Positions 21,601 to 32,499 of a stretch of DNA of 64,000 nucleotides are shown one piece after another. The position numbers and the translations under genes are program-made. The notes beneath the pieces were generated by a model that made no database searches, was not told where the DNA came from, and saw nothing but the letters and a program-made list of their open reading frames with translations. Source of the DNA: Closterium sp. Naga37s-1 (Eukaryota; Streptophyta; Zygnematophyceae; Desmidiales; Closteriaceae); NCBI GenBank assembly GCA_947471745.1, contig CANJKZ010000264.1, forward strand, positions 1,456,501-1,520,500, written 5' to 3'. The stretch's first letter is position 1, and every line of letters begins with the position of its first letter.

Positions 21601-22792
21601 ACACAGATCCAACGCAGGCCCCAACCAAATCTGTCAACTGGAGAAGTCACTGTACGAGATTAAGCAAGCCCCGAGACTATGGCAGCAGCACCTTCACGCC
21701 CGCCTAATTCGCATCGGATTTCTTCAGCTACCACACGACCAAGGAATGTATCGACTGACGAAAGGCACCAACTACATCCTACTTATCGTCTACGTCGATG
21801 ATCTTCTCTACATAGGCTCCACCGAAACTGTGACGATATGGTTTGAAGGGGAGCTGTAGGGAGGTCTAACTCTCACCGTCGCAACCACCGTGACGCAGTA
21901 CCTAGGACTGAACATCGAAGACGGCGATGATGCCATCTACCTCAGCGCTGCTAAATATACGGATACTATTGCTAAACGCTTCGGACTCATCCCAACGGCT
22001 ATCTCCACACCATACCGCTACATCGACGGAAATCGAAAAGGCTTAGCCCTACTCAAACCTGCTGGCGTCCGCGAATACCAAAGGAAACTAGGCTGCCTAC
22101 TCTTCGCAGCCGTCACCTGTCGACCGGATCTATCCTACTCAGCTAGCCAACTTGCTACCTACATCAAGAAACCTGAAGTAGAACACATGCTCGAACTCAA
22201 CCGAGCGCTTCACTATCTCGTCAGCACTCCGACGATCGGCCTCACCTACCACAAGACCAGCACCGCAACACCTAAACTAATCGGTTATGTCGACGCCGAT
22301 CACGCTGGAGACTTTGACAACAGACGGTCTCGAACCGGCTACGTCTATAGACTCGAACCTATCAGGCCTATCTCATGGCAGTCGAACAAGCAAGAGCTAA
22401 TCGCTCTCTCATCAGCAAAAGCAGAAAATATCGCACTCTGCTCAGCAACCAAGGAAGGACTATATCTTCGCGAACTACTGGAGGAAGCAAAATTGGCCTA
22501 GTTACCTGATTTCTCTCTCTTCTGCGACAACCAATCGGCCATCCGCATAGCGAACAAAAACGGGTTCGCGAATCGAACGAAGCAAATTGCCCTTCGGTAC
22601 TTCTTCGTGAAAGACGAGATCGAAAAGGGAAGACTCGAACTATCCTACTACCCCACATCCGAGATGGCAGCTGACTACTTGACCAAGAAACTCGGAAAAC
22701 AGAAGTTCGAGTACTGCATGCTGCTGACTGGACAAGGACACGTCATCAGCAACAATCCTCCAGAAGCGAAGGGGAGTGTTGGAAACAAGTGA
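18659..22792 (+). pseudogene. C3 nucleocapsid-protease-integrase-RT-RNase H
   Basis: Same frame as gag. Classical zinc knuckle CHLCKTSGHPRTHC, protease site FLDSCCGQHM (usual DSG replaced by DSC), GAG-pre-integrase LWHERLGHPSN, integrase core (YSDILYTREQG, FQSDGGGEYQ, HQQQGVAERMNKTL), RT (WVFRVKTKADGTIDKFKARWV, ANAFLYAP, LIVYVDDLLYIG) and RNase H (YVDADHAGDFDNRRSRTG, LSSAKAENIAL, then DNQSAIRIANK). TAG stops at 21857-21859 and 22499-22501 interrupt RT/RNase H. There are no frameshifts, so loss is by point mutation only. Confidence 0.88.
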
Positions 22793-23216
22793 TTTATAAC
22801 ACTTCTGTCATATCGAAGCTTCGACACAAAACGGAACTGACTACAGCGAAGAAGCACTCGAGTCAACCAAGGCAACCGTCAGAGGTTGCGCGAAGGTCAA
22901 AGGTCTCCGACCTTTGACCTGACGAAACGTACAGTGCGACAGCAAGGACACATAACTGACTCGTTACAGAGCAGTTACCCGAGTCGGCACTGTATCGAAC
23001 CGCAACAGCAAAAACAGTTAAAATAGAACTTTCAATATTCCTTGTAATCATATAAAAGCCTTGTACTTCTCTGCTATTATCAACTTATCTTGTTCTCACA
23101 CACTAGTACAAGGTGGTTCACGACAATTCTTTGTTAAAACGCTTCCGCTGTTACAACTCTACGTCAACACCTGATCTTAGTCCTGAAAGTTCCTAAGGGC
23201 TTTTCTCAGCCCAACA
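22777..23216 (+). repeat. 3' LTR of C3 (440 bp)
   Basis: Same length as the 5' copy with about six substitutions; followed by the acatc duplication. The pol frame terminates just inside it (TGA at 22790-22792). Confidence 0.92.
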
Positions 23217-23221
23217 ACATC

Positions 23222-23885
23222 GAGGTTCACTGGGTCCATTTGCTGAGTGGTTGGGTGCAGAGGTGTAGGGCGTGGGACATTCCCCACTTATGACACTCGA
23301 CTGACGACCGCCTAAAAGAGGGCAGTAAATCCAGAATCTTGCAATCAGGTGATTGATTTGGGGTGGGTCGTGCACGTCAGTCGCCCAACACCTACACATT
23401 CGGGGTGGTACTGCGCCCACGTTTCCTTCCAAAACTTCGACGTGAACTTCGAATCCCTGTCACTGACGATCGCCGAGGGGATTCCGTACAGTCGCACGAC
23501 GGTTGAGATGAAGAGGCGCGCAATTTCTTCGGCTGTGATTGTTGTACGACACGGTGCGAGGTGCGCCATTTTCGTGAGGCGATCGACGACGACGAGAACA
23601 GCGTCGTTGCCGGCCGGTCCAGATGGCAGCTCTGTGACGAAATCCATTGTCACTTGTTGCCACGGTCGATCGGGTGGCTCGAGGGGTTGCAGCAATCCAG
23701 CTGGCCGTTGACGTGTCGATTTCATGGCTTGGCACACCCTCCATGAGGACACATATCGCTGCACGTCGTTAGAGGAGTCAGGCCAATGATATTGACGGTG
23801 CAACAATTTCTAGGTCTTGTCAACCCCGAAATATCTGGAGAAATTGGAGTCGTGGACCTCTTGGATAAGGAGTTCACGCAGCAGC
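23222..23885 (-). pseudogene. Gypsy element A, part 3: integrase
   Basis: Minus strand: zinc-binding region LHRQYHWPDSSNDVQRYVSSWRVCQAMK, then LLQPLEPPDRPWQQVTMDFVTELP, DAVLVVVDRLTKMAH, YGIPSAIVSDRDSKFTSKFWKE. The last catalytic Glu region is not readable because the sequence degenerates after WAQYHP. It is bounded by the truncated 3' end of Copia M2 (about 23886) and the C3 target duplication (23217-23221). Placed in element A because it follows the RNase H part (31180 onward) once M2 is removed. Confidence 0.72.
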
Positions 23886-23989
23886 CGGTACCACACATTC
23901 CGAACACAAGCAAATGGCCACAAGGCCAGTTCACATGCAGAGTTATATAAAAGAGAACAAACAGTACAGTGATCATACCCTAGCAAGTG

Positions 23990-26900
23990 TAAGCATGCAG
24001 ATATATGTATAGATCACACTACAAGCAATTCAAGTAGTGAGCAAGTGAGGCAAAGTAGGCACAAGGCCTAAAACAGTACAGAAACGCTGATGATCACCAG
24101 ACTGAAGTGCCTTGGGGAATATATCAGCAGTGTTGGCCCTAGTGGCCACGTAAGCAAGACGAAACTGACCAAGCTGCTGCAACTCTCGAGCAAGGAAGTA
24201 GCGCAGAGCGATCTGCTTCGTTCTGTGCTCCAGTCTGTGCTCCTGACACAAGGCAATCATGGCCTTGTTGTCTACGTACAGAACTTAAGAAGAACGAGGC
24301 CGCTCTCCCAAGTCGGTCAGCAGGTAGGTGAGCCAGCGTAACTCCTGTGCAGCCATGGCCCCTGCGTAGATCTCAGCCTCACAACTGGAACTGAGAACAG
24401 AAGACGAGCGGGTAGACGGCCAGGAGACAGAGCCGGAGCCAAGGCTGAAGGTGTAACCCTGTGACGACCGCTGCGTAGCCAAGTCGTCAACCCAAGAAGC
24501 GTCTGCGTGTCCAGTGAGGACAACTGGACCCCGTCCTCCAAGCACGAGCCCCATGCCCGAAGTACTGCACAAGTAGCGCAACACCCTCTTAGCGGCCTCC
24601 CAGTGCTATGGTCGGTGTCTCCAGCTGCAACGTAGCGTGCCATGATGCTAAGAGGGTAGGCAATGTCAGGTCGAGTGCAGGTCATCAGGTACATGAGGCA
24701 GTCCACCAGCTCTGGATACGGGCCACTCGGCTCTACGGACTCGTCCGAAGGTGGAGCTGAGAGCGAATGACCGGTAGGCAGAGGAGTGGACTGTGGCGAG
24801 GAGTACCAGAAGCCAAAGCACTAAAGGACCTACTGCACCATGTTTGACTGAGTCAGGGTGATGGTGCGCCGTGCTCTGTCCCGGGTAATCTGCAAGCCAA
24901 GTTAGCTGGGCAGCTCACCCAGGTCAGTGAAGGTGTGTCTCTTCTGCAACTCCGACTTCACAAGGGTCAGTGCCTCAGTGTCAGCAGTCGCAAAGACCAA
25001 GACATCGACGTACACGAGGACGAAGAACGGCGGCAGCGAAGTGTCGATGCGTAGAAACAACAACGGGTCAGCAGTCGAAGGAGCAAACCCAAGAGCCGCA
25101 AGTGTAGTCCTCATCGTGTCATGCCACTCGCGAGGCGCCTGACGGAGACCGTAAACTGGCTGCCGGAGGCTCCACTAGGTATCTGCAGGAAAAGACCCAG
25201 TGAAGCCAGGTGGGCGGCGCAGCTAGATCTCCTCGTACAGGCTGCCCTACAAGAAAGCTGTGCTGAAGTCAAGAGAGTGCAGCTCGTAGTCATGCTGAGC
25301 TGCGACGTGCAGCAACACCCGAAGAGTAGTCATCTTTGGGGTAGGGGAGAAGGTATGGAAGAAGTCAACTCCCTGTCGCTGACTAAAGCCTCGTGCAACG
25401 TAACGAGCCTTGAAGACAGGCGGAGAACCCGGCAGGCCGCTTCACCATGAAAATCCACATGCCATCGACTATCTTCGCCCCAGAAGGGGGAACTACGTCA
25501 ATGTAGGTGCCTGTGGACTTCCATGATGCCATCTCTGCGTCCATGGCTATCTGCTACTGAGAGGAGTAGGGACTCGTAATCGCCTCTGTGTAAGAGCGAG
25601 GGGTCGGGATGTCTGGTGCATCCGGGTCTCCCTCAGGGGCAAGCAGCATGGCCACGAGATGAGGTACAGCAGCTGCAAGGCACTCAAAGTCCTCCTGCCT
25701 GTCCTCAAGGACGTCCATGCGAAGGGCACACTCACCCCCGATGGGAGGATGACAGTCAGACTCAGACTCAGCAACAAGACTAGTGGCGTAGTTGGGAAGA
25801 CAGACCGCAGCAAAGTCAACAAGCTCAGCAACTAGGGCAGACGTAGCAGTGGACTCAAAAGAAGGGTTAGTGACAACACTGGCGAGAAGACGAGAGACAA
25901 CGGGAGTGGCAGCACAAGCTAGGTCTGAGTCAGGGTCAGGAACGGCAGGAAGAGAGGACTCAGAATGAGGCGGCACAGGAACACCCAGTGGAACAGAGGA
26001 AGGACGAAGTGCCATAACGTGAGTGCTAGGGACAGGAGGAGGACGCGGACGAGGAACCCGACGACCAGTGCGAACAGCACGAACAGGCGAGGCAGAACGA
26101 GACTCGGGCTAATGACGCTCTGTAAAAGAGTCTATCGGCTAAGCGTAAGGAGAAGGAGCAGGCAGTGGGGAGTCTGGCTTTAACTGTGGCTGCGACTGGC
26201 GAGGCGGTGGAATCTGTAAGCTAGGAGGAAGGCCAGTAGAAGTCGGGAGACTAAGAACCTGGCGAAGGACCGAGTCAGGTGGCGGCAGAGACGACGATGG
26301 CAGCGGAACGAAAACGGGCGCCGCTGCACAGTGCCTCCAGCACCAGTACCGCCAGACGCAGCACCCCCAGCTCCAGGAACTCCAGCTCCAGGGTCAACAG
26401 CTCCAGCGCCTCCAGCTCCAGGGTCTCTAACTCCAGCTCCTCCGGCTAATGTGCCGCCAGCGCCAGTGCCTTTAGCTCCATGGTCTCCAGCTCCAGCTCC
26501 TCCAGCTCCAGCGCCGCCAACGCCAGTGCCTCCAGCTCCAGCATCTCGAGCTCCAGCGCCTCCAATGGTAGGGTCTCCAACTCCAGCTCCTCCAGCTCCA
26601 GTGCCGCCAGCGCCAGTGCCTCCAGCTCCAGCACCTCCAACTCCAGCGCCTCCAGCGCCAAGGTCTCCAGCTCCAGCTCCTCCGGCTCCAGCGCCTCCAA
26701 CACCACCAGCCCCGGCAGCTCCAGTACCTCTAGAACGAGCACCTCCAGGACGAGTAGCCCCAGCACCTCCAAGACTAGTAGCTCCAGCACCGCCAGCTCC
26801 AGTGCCTCTAGTAGCATAGCCTCCAGCTCCTGCAGCTCCACTCCGAAGACGCGTGCGCTGAGCAAACGACTCGCGCAGCTGTTGCGGTGAGAGAGGCTCA

Positions 26901-28800
26901 CAGCGAGGAGACACTAGTGGCGAAGCACCCGCAGCACCTCCAGCAGAAGCAGAACCCCTAGGCTCAGCACCCCCAGACTCCGCACCCTTAGGCTCAGTAC
27001 CCCCAGGCTCCGCACCCCCAGGCTCACCACCCCCAGACGCCGCACCCTCAGACTCAGCACCCCCAAGCTCCACACCCCCAGGCTCAGCACCCCCAGGCTC
27101 CGCACCCCCAGGCTCAGCACCCCACGCTCCGCACTCTCAGGCTGAGCACCCCCAGACGCAGCACCCCCAGACGCAGCAACCCCAGACGCAACACCTCTAG
27201 CAGCACCTGAGTCTACAGCGACCTCAACAGGCACAGTCCCGGGGAGTGGGTCTACCTGAGACACACCTGAGGGAGAAGGACCTTGAGGGGGGAGGGGGTC
27301 TACTGAAGGGGGACCTGGAGCAAGGAAGAGCGGCGGGGGGGGGAGAGGGGCAGTGCGGTAAGGGAAGAGACGGTAAATGGGAACCGACTCGTCAAACATG
27401 ACGTCCTGGGAGGGGATGACAAGGTGCGAGGTGGGGTGGTAAAACTGCCAGCCAGGCGCGTCAGGGGGAAAGCCAAGGAAGACGCAGGGAATAGTGCAGG
27501 AGGAGATCTTGTCTGTGGAAGGATCGCGAACAAAGGCACGAGAGCCCCAGACCCGGAACACGGACACATCACCAACCTTCCCCGTCCAACGTAGTGTGGG
27601 CGAGGTCTCCGGCAAGGAGACACGAGGCCAGAGGTTGAGCTGATGCGCAGCGTACCGGACCGCAAACGGCCACAGAAAATGGGGAGCAGCCGCATGGATC
27701 ATGGAGGTGCCAGCCACCTCCATGACTAAGCCAATGCGGCGCTCAGCAATCCCAATTTTCTGCGGGAGGCCGGAAGCGTGAACGACTGGAGGATGCCCTC
27801 CCCACGACAAAATTCCCGCAAGAGGTCGGAGGAGAACTCACCACCTCTATCAGAGTGCAGACGCAGGACAGGAAGGTCCTCACGAAACCGCTCGCGAAGC
27901 TCGAGACGGACTGCGCAGATCCAAGGGATCAAGACATCAGGGAGCTCACCCTTTCTGTGCAAAGGGAAGACCTTGGTGTAACGCGTTTAGTCGTCAACAA
28001 CCAGGAGGAAGTAGCACTCGCGGTCCTGCCCACTGACGCGGGCTGGGCCCCACACGTCCATATGGAGAGTCTGCAGGGGAGCAGTCGTCGGGGGAAACGA
28101 GGAGGAGAGAGGAGCGGCGCGCTACCGCCCCTCGACACAAGGAAGGCAAGGCGGGGCAGGCGAGGGCGGGAGGGGAGGCAGAGACCAGGGAAGACAAGAA
28201 ACAAGGAGGCGGGAGTGCATGCCACAAAGGCGTGGCAGGGAGGGGTGACCAAGGCGGCGGTGCCACAGGAGAGTCTAGTGCGACAGGAGGCGACACGAGC
28301 AGGGGGGTGCTACCGGACCTGACCCGGACACCTAGGCAGACGCAACTACTTGAGGAGGCTCGGTAGTCAGTGTGTAAAGACTCGACCCAGGCCGACGGAT
28401 GAACGTGGCCAGGTGACGACCCGTCCGTGTACACGTGCAGATCGACACACACTGACCACCAGGAGTGGTGGTAGTGACCATCGCATCCTGGAGGGCAGCC
28501 ATACTCACCAAGTTTGTAGAGAACGAGGGGAGATGAAGACCTGAGAGTGAACCGGACAGAACCGCCGGACATGGGAGAACAGTGGAGGAACGGGCAAGAA
28601 CTGAGCCCCCTGAGGGGGACACCTAGTCTAACTGGTACAAGTGCAGAGAGAGGAGTGAGGGTGGTGCTGTCGCGAAAGAAACAGCGGGAAGCAGTTGAGT
28701 CAAGCGTAAAGGTGTGCAAGGCCTCAGCAGGTGCAGTACCAGGGAGAGCAGACTCACTAGCACCTAGAGCAGCAGCCTCTATACCTGGGTCAGGCGTCAC
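23990..28800 (-). pseudogene. M2 protease-integrase-RT-RNase H
   Basis: Protease FTLDSTASRCFFRD (DSG changed to DST), integrase LRLHSDRGGEFSSDLLREF at about 27830-27870, then ERRIGLVMEVAGTSMIHA and the conserved WGSRAFVRD. A Gly/Ala-rich tandem linker covers 26330-27200. RT: the catalytic motif reads LVYVDVLVFAT at about 25010, so the second Asp of YVDD is lost. RNase H (GHADASWVDDLATQRSSQG) and the C-terminal LEHRTKQIALRYFLAREL follow. Multiple frameshifts; clearly inactive. Confidence 0.82.
26330..27200 (-). repeat. Coding tandem repeats in the M2 integrase-RT linker
   Basis: Two arrays: 15-bp based units (ggagctggaggcgctgg type) at 26330-26820, and ctgggggtgctgagcc-type units at 26935-27190. 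They encode Gly-Ala-rich sequence between integrase and RT. Copia P1 and P2 have homologous but differently sized arrays. Confidence 0.8.
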
Positions 28801-28805
28801 ACACA

Positions 28806-30108
28806 GGTAACAGTCACCCTCAGCACTACAGACAAGGCATACATAGCAGCAAGGATAGCATCATAGTCAAGATCAAAGATAGCAACTCCAGACCTAAGCA
28901 GCTCTGCCCAGCGGGGGCGCTCGGCCTCGTCACCAAGCGTCGTCTAGGCGGGAGAAGCAGCGGTGCTGAGTGTAAGGCTTCCCGCATGTCTGACCAGCAC
29001 GGTCACCCGTGCGAATGACATACGGGCAGCGAACACTACCCCGAGACGCCCCACACTGAGCAAACCACTCATGAAGCTGCTGGGGCGAAGGGGTCTCGCT
29101 CCGACGCTGCTACTGCTGCCTCTGGCTACCGCCAGAACCTCCCCTCTGAACAGCTCCACCCCGACTGCCACCACTCCCACCGCTGTCACGACCGCCGCCC
29201 CCACCGCTACCGCCACCAAAGCCCCCACTCCCGCCCCCACTCCTGCCACCACCTCCGCTACCTCCACCACCTCCACTGCCACCGCCACCACCACCCCCAG
29301 TGCCCCCTCCACCAATCCTGCCACCCTTGCCTTTGCCGCTGCGGCGCTTCCCACCAATAGCAGAAGCAGCCCCGACATCCTCAGCACCAAGGATGTCAGC
29401 AGCAGCAGCAGAAGCGTAGTAGGGCGCAAGTGGGGAGGGGGAACACCCCTCAAAGAAGGGAGTGCGAGGAGTGCCACGAGCAGCACCTACAGCAACTTCG
29501 CTTGTCTCTGCTGCAAGGAGGTGCTGCTCAAGCAGGTTGACAGTGAGGGCTGTGGGGTCAATTTCGAGAAAGTGGTCCCTGACAGCGCGAAGAGAGTCAG
29601 GGAGGCGAGTGACTATGAAGTAGAGAGTGATGTACATCGTGGGCGGGTTCCTGTGAAGGAACTCAGCTGGAAGGGCAGCGCGGTAGCGAGCGTCGCTAGT
29701 GCGAAGGTGGGTAATGAGGTCCTCTACCATGGCAAAGGCGGACAGCTCGGGAAACAGGTAGGGCAGTAGAAGACGGCCTAGAGCAGCAGTGGCAGGCGAG
29801 GAGTAACGGGCGACTACGGCCTCGTACAGTGCTTTAGCAGTCTTGTGATGTCCGAAGTGAGCGCGTTCGGCTAGCGGCAGGTGGCTGCAAACGGCTAAGC
29901 GAGCAGCACTGTCATGGGTAAGCCACTGTGAGCGAGTCGCACTGTCAGCTGTGGCGGGAAGGGCGAGAGAGGCTCCAGACGTGTGGTCAAACAACGAAAC
30001 GCTGTCTCTAGAATCGCTCAGTAGGTACAGCTGTAAGTCGTCGAGCCACGGATCGAACTGGATCGGACGGCCCTTATGATCGAAAGTGAGTACACTAAGA
30101 GAAGCCAT
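28806..30108 (-). pseudogene. M2 gag
   Basis: Starts MASLSVLTFDHKGRPIQFD (ATG at 30108). Capsid region with LPEPRY-type helices (LYEAVVARYSSPATAALGRLLLPYLFPEL), then a Gly/Ser-rich tract encoded by simple repeats and SQRQQ followed by a TAG at 29110-29112 where Gln (CAG) is present in relatives. The zinc-binding region (CPYVIRTGDRAGQTCGKPYTQHRC type) follows at about 28960-29040. Confidence 0.8.
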
Positions 30109-30998
30109 AGCAGAGCAGCACGCAGGCAGGGCGGCGCTCGAGCACTAGGGAAGCTCGCAGGGCAGGGCAGGGCGGTGCACAGCAGGGTGGGCAGGAGCCG
30201 GGCGGTGCAAGCAACAGGGCTGGCAGCAGCCAGGCAGTGCACGGGCTGCAGAGGAGGCGGCAAGCGGGCTGCAAGGGGCGGCGAGCGGGCTGCAAGTGGC
30301 GGCGCGGAGGCTGCAAGAGGGGCGGCTTGCGGGCTGCGAGGGGTGGCAGGTGGGCCGCAGGCGGGCGGCGAGCGGGCTGCAGGCGTGTGGCGAGCGAGCT
30401 GCAGGGGCTGCGAGCTGGCCGCAGGCAGGCGGCAAGCGGGCTGCAGGGGCAGCGAGCGGGCTGCACGCAGGCAGCAAGCGGGCTGCAGGCAGGCGGCGAG
30501 CGGGCTGCAGGGGCGGCTAGCGGGCCGCGAGCAAGCGGCGGGCGGGCGGCAGGGGCATCTAGCGGGCCGTAGGGGGGGCACGCAGGCTGCACTGGCGGCG
30601 AGCGGGCGGCAGGGGTGGCGGGCGAGCCGCAAGCGGGCGGCGAGCGGGCATTAGGGGCGGTGGGCGGTCCTTAGGGGCGGCGAGCGGGCCACAATGGCGG
30701 CGAGCGGGCCTTAGGGGCGGCGAGCAGGCCGAGGGGCGGCGGGCGGGCCGCAAGCGGGCGGCGCGCGGGCTGCAAGGGCGGCGGGCGGGCCGCAAGTTGG
30801 CGGCGCGCGGGCTGCAAGGGCGGCGCGCGAGCCTCAAGTAAGTGGCGAGCGAGCTGCTGGGGCAGCGCGCTGACTGCAGGGGCGGCTCGTGGGCTACTAG
30901 GGGCGGCTCGACGAGCTGCTAGAGGCGGTGCCGCGGCCAGCAAGGCGGCGCGTCAGTAGGGTAGGGCGGCAGGGCAGCTAGTGGGGCAGCTTTGTGGT
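30109..30998 (-). other. M2 leader: GC-rich degenerate tandem region
   Basis: About 900 bp between the hairpin and the gag start made of imperfect GC-rich units such as gcgagcgggctgcaggggcg. It is open in several frames on both strands because of composition; no protein domain. Equivalent leaders in P1, M5 and P2 have different repeat motifs. Confidence 0.7.
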
Positions 30999-31048
30999 GG
31001 GCCCTAAAAAACAAATTCGGTCCTAGGAAAGGACCTGGTCTGAAACCA
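30999..31048 (-). promoter_or_regulatory. M2 primer-binding site and leader hairpin
   Basis: Minus strand: tggtttcagaccaggtc (one change from cagagc), stem ggtcct / aggacc (31030-31035 with 31019-31024), then gggccc at 30999-31004. Confidence 0.65.
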
Positions 31049-31179
31049 TGTCAAAATAACGAACGAGAATGAATGCATTGAAGAGAAGTTGGGTACAAGT
31101 ACTAACCTTAGTTGAGTTGTACCCCTTATGGGCCACCCCACTACAACATACACAATGTAAGCTCTATATAAGTTTGACA
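31049..31179 (-). repeat. 5' LTR of Copia M2 (131 bp)
   Basis: On the minus strand TGTCAAACTTATATAGAGC...TTTTGACA, very similar to the M1 LTRs. Flanked by the gypsy A RNase H sequence. Confidence 0.85.
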
Positions 31180-32146
31180 CTTAAATCCGGTCAGTTCCGG
31201 CTTTTAGGTAGTAAGTCCCCTTCTGCGTCGTGGCCTGCTGATGATTTCCAGTCGTGAAGAACGGGTCCGTAGTGTAGCCGTGGGTGAATAGTCCCGAAAG
31301 TAGTGGGTTCGTCTGGGTGTTGAGTACTGCAGCGGATTGAACTGTCGAGCGGGTAAGGGCGTTGGCGATGTTATTCACCCCTTACTTGTATGTTATGCGA
31401 GCCAACGAACTTGATGCGGGTTGAGGTTGGGCTGAGCTCGCAGGTACTGGAGGGACTTGTGGTCCGTGCAAACAGTGACGTCGGCGCCCACCAAATAGCA
31501 ACGCCACACTTGCGCTCGGGTATAATTGCGAACATCTCCTTGTCGTGTATCGGGTAGTTGCGCTCGGCTGACTGCATCTTGAGTAACTCGTAGGCGATCA
31601 GCTGCAGCCCGTTCCCGAAATCCAGGAGGAGTACAACTCCGATGGCGAAATCTGAGGCGTCGGTGATGACTTCGAATGGCTTTGATGGGTCGGCGATGCG
31701 CAGGACCGGAGGGGAAACAAGAAAATCCTTCAACTCCTGAAAAGCCGCCTCTGCCTCCTCCCCCCACACAAAACTCCTGTCCTTGTGCAGTAGGTCAGTT
31801 AGCGGGCCGGTTATCCCTGCCATATTCGGGATAAACCACCTCACATATTTCACGAACCCCAGAAAACTCTTGGATGGTCTTGATTTTCGCCGGGTCGATT
31901 TTAATGCCGTCGCGGGAGATGGCGTACCAAAAAAACACCAACTCCCGCTTAAAAAACTCGCATTTAGAGCCCTTGGTGATGAGTTGGTTCTCCTGTAGCC
32001 GTTTAAACACTACGTCGAGGTCGCAGAAATGTTGTTTCCTTGTCCTGCTAAATATTAGGATATCATCCAAGTAGACGATAACAGATTTGTCGAGGAGATC
32101 CCGGAATACCCTGATCATGGTCAGTTGGAAGGTCGAAGGCACGTTT
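31180..32146 (-). pseudogene. Gypsy element A, part 2: RT C-terminus and RNase H
   Basis: Minus strand: PSTFQLTMIRVFRDLLDKSVIVYLDDILIFSRT continues the RT cut at 1530. The connection and RNase H follow (VRWFIPNMAGITGPLTDLLHKD, FEVITDASDFAIGVVLL, CTDHKSLQYL, NNIANALTR). Several frameshifts. It is flanked by the cgttt (aaacg) target duplication of M1 at 32142-32146 and by the M2 LTR at 31179. Confidence 0.85.
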
Positions 32147-32277
32147 TGTCAAAGTAACAAACGAGAATGATTGAACTAGCAAAGAGTTTAGTACAAGTAC
32201 TAACCCTAATTGGGTTGTACCCCTTATGGGCTACCCCACTACAGCCTACACAATGTAAGCTATATATAAGTTTGACA
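32147..32277 (-). repeat. 3' LTR of Copia M1 (131 bp)
   Basis: Partner of 1531-1661, with about four substitutions. Target duplication cgttt (aaacg on the minus strand) at 32142-32146. Confidence 0.9.
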
Positions 32278-32499
32278 CACCCCCATAGGCAAAGTGGGGG
32301 AGAACAAGTGGTCACCAGACCAGTCAAGAAAAGCAAAGCAAGCTCAGGGTGGATCACAAAGTCACCACACAGTCCGAGCACAAGCAAAGGGCCACAAGGC
32401 CAGTTCACATGCAGAGTTATATAAATAGAACAAACAATACAGTTATCATACCCTAGCAATTGCAAGCATGCAGGTATATATAAAGATCACAGTACAAGC

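Larger units (their letters stand above)
15755..23216 (+). mobile_element. Copia element C3, complete with both LTRs, four stops
   Basis: Two 440-bp LTRs (15755-16194, 22777-23216) differing at about six positions, flanked by acatc (15750-15754 and 23217-23221). Primer site tggtatgagagc at 16195 and polypurine tract (gaagcgaaggggag) before the 3' LTR. Gag and pol occupy one frame from 17828 to 22792, broken only by four in-frame stops. NA2 (16338-17754) interrupts the leader. The LTRs and pol are unlike the other Copia elements here, so it is a different lineage. Confidence 0.92.
23886..31179 (-). mobile_element. Copia element M2, 3'-truncated
   Basis: Minus-strand Copia element with 5' LTR 31049-31179, leader, gag, protease, integrase, RT and RNase H, ending in 3' UTR at about 23886 without a 3' LTR. 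The missing end, and the missing second copy of the expected cttaa duplication, indicate a deletion that also removed the adjoining gypsy A sequence. Several frameshifts and stops; RT active site changed. Confidence 0.85.

Noticed and set aside
18287-22501. Regulated stop readthrough or a variant genetic code in Copia C3
   Set aside because: Three different stop codons occur, all are C-to-T compatible, and the host SUVR exons and P1 use standard stops.
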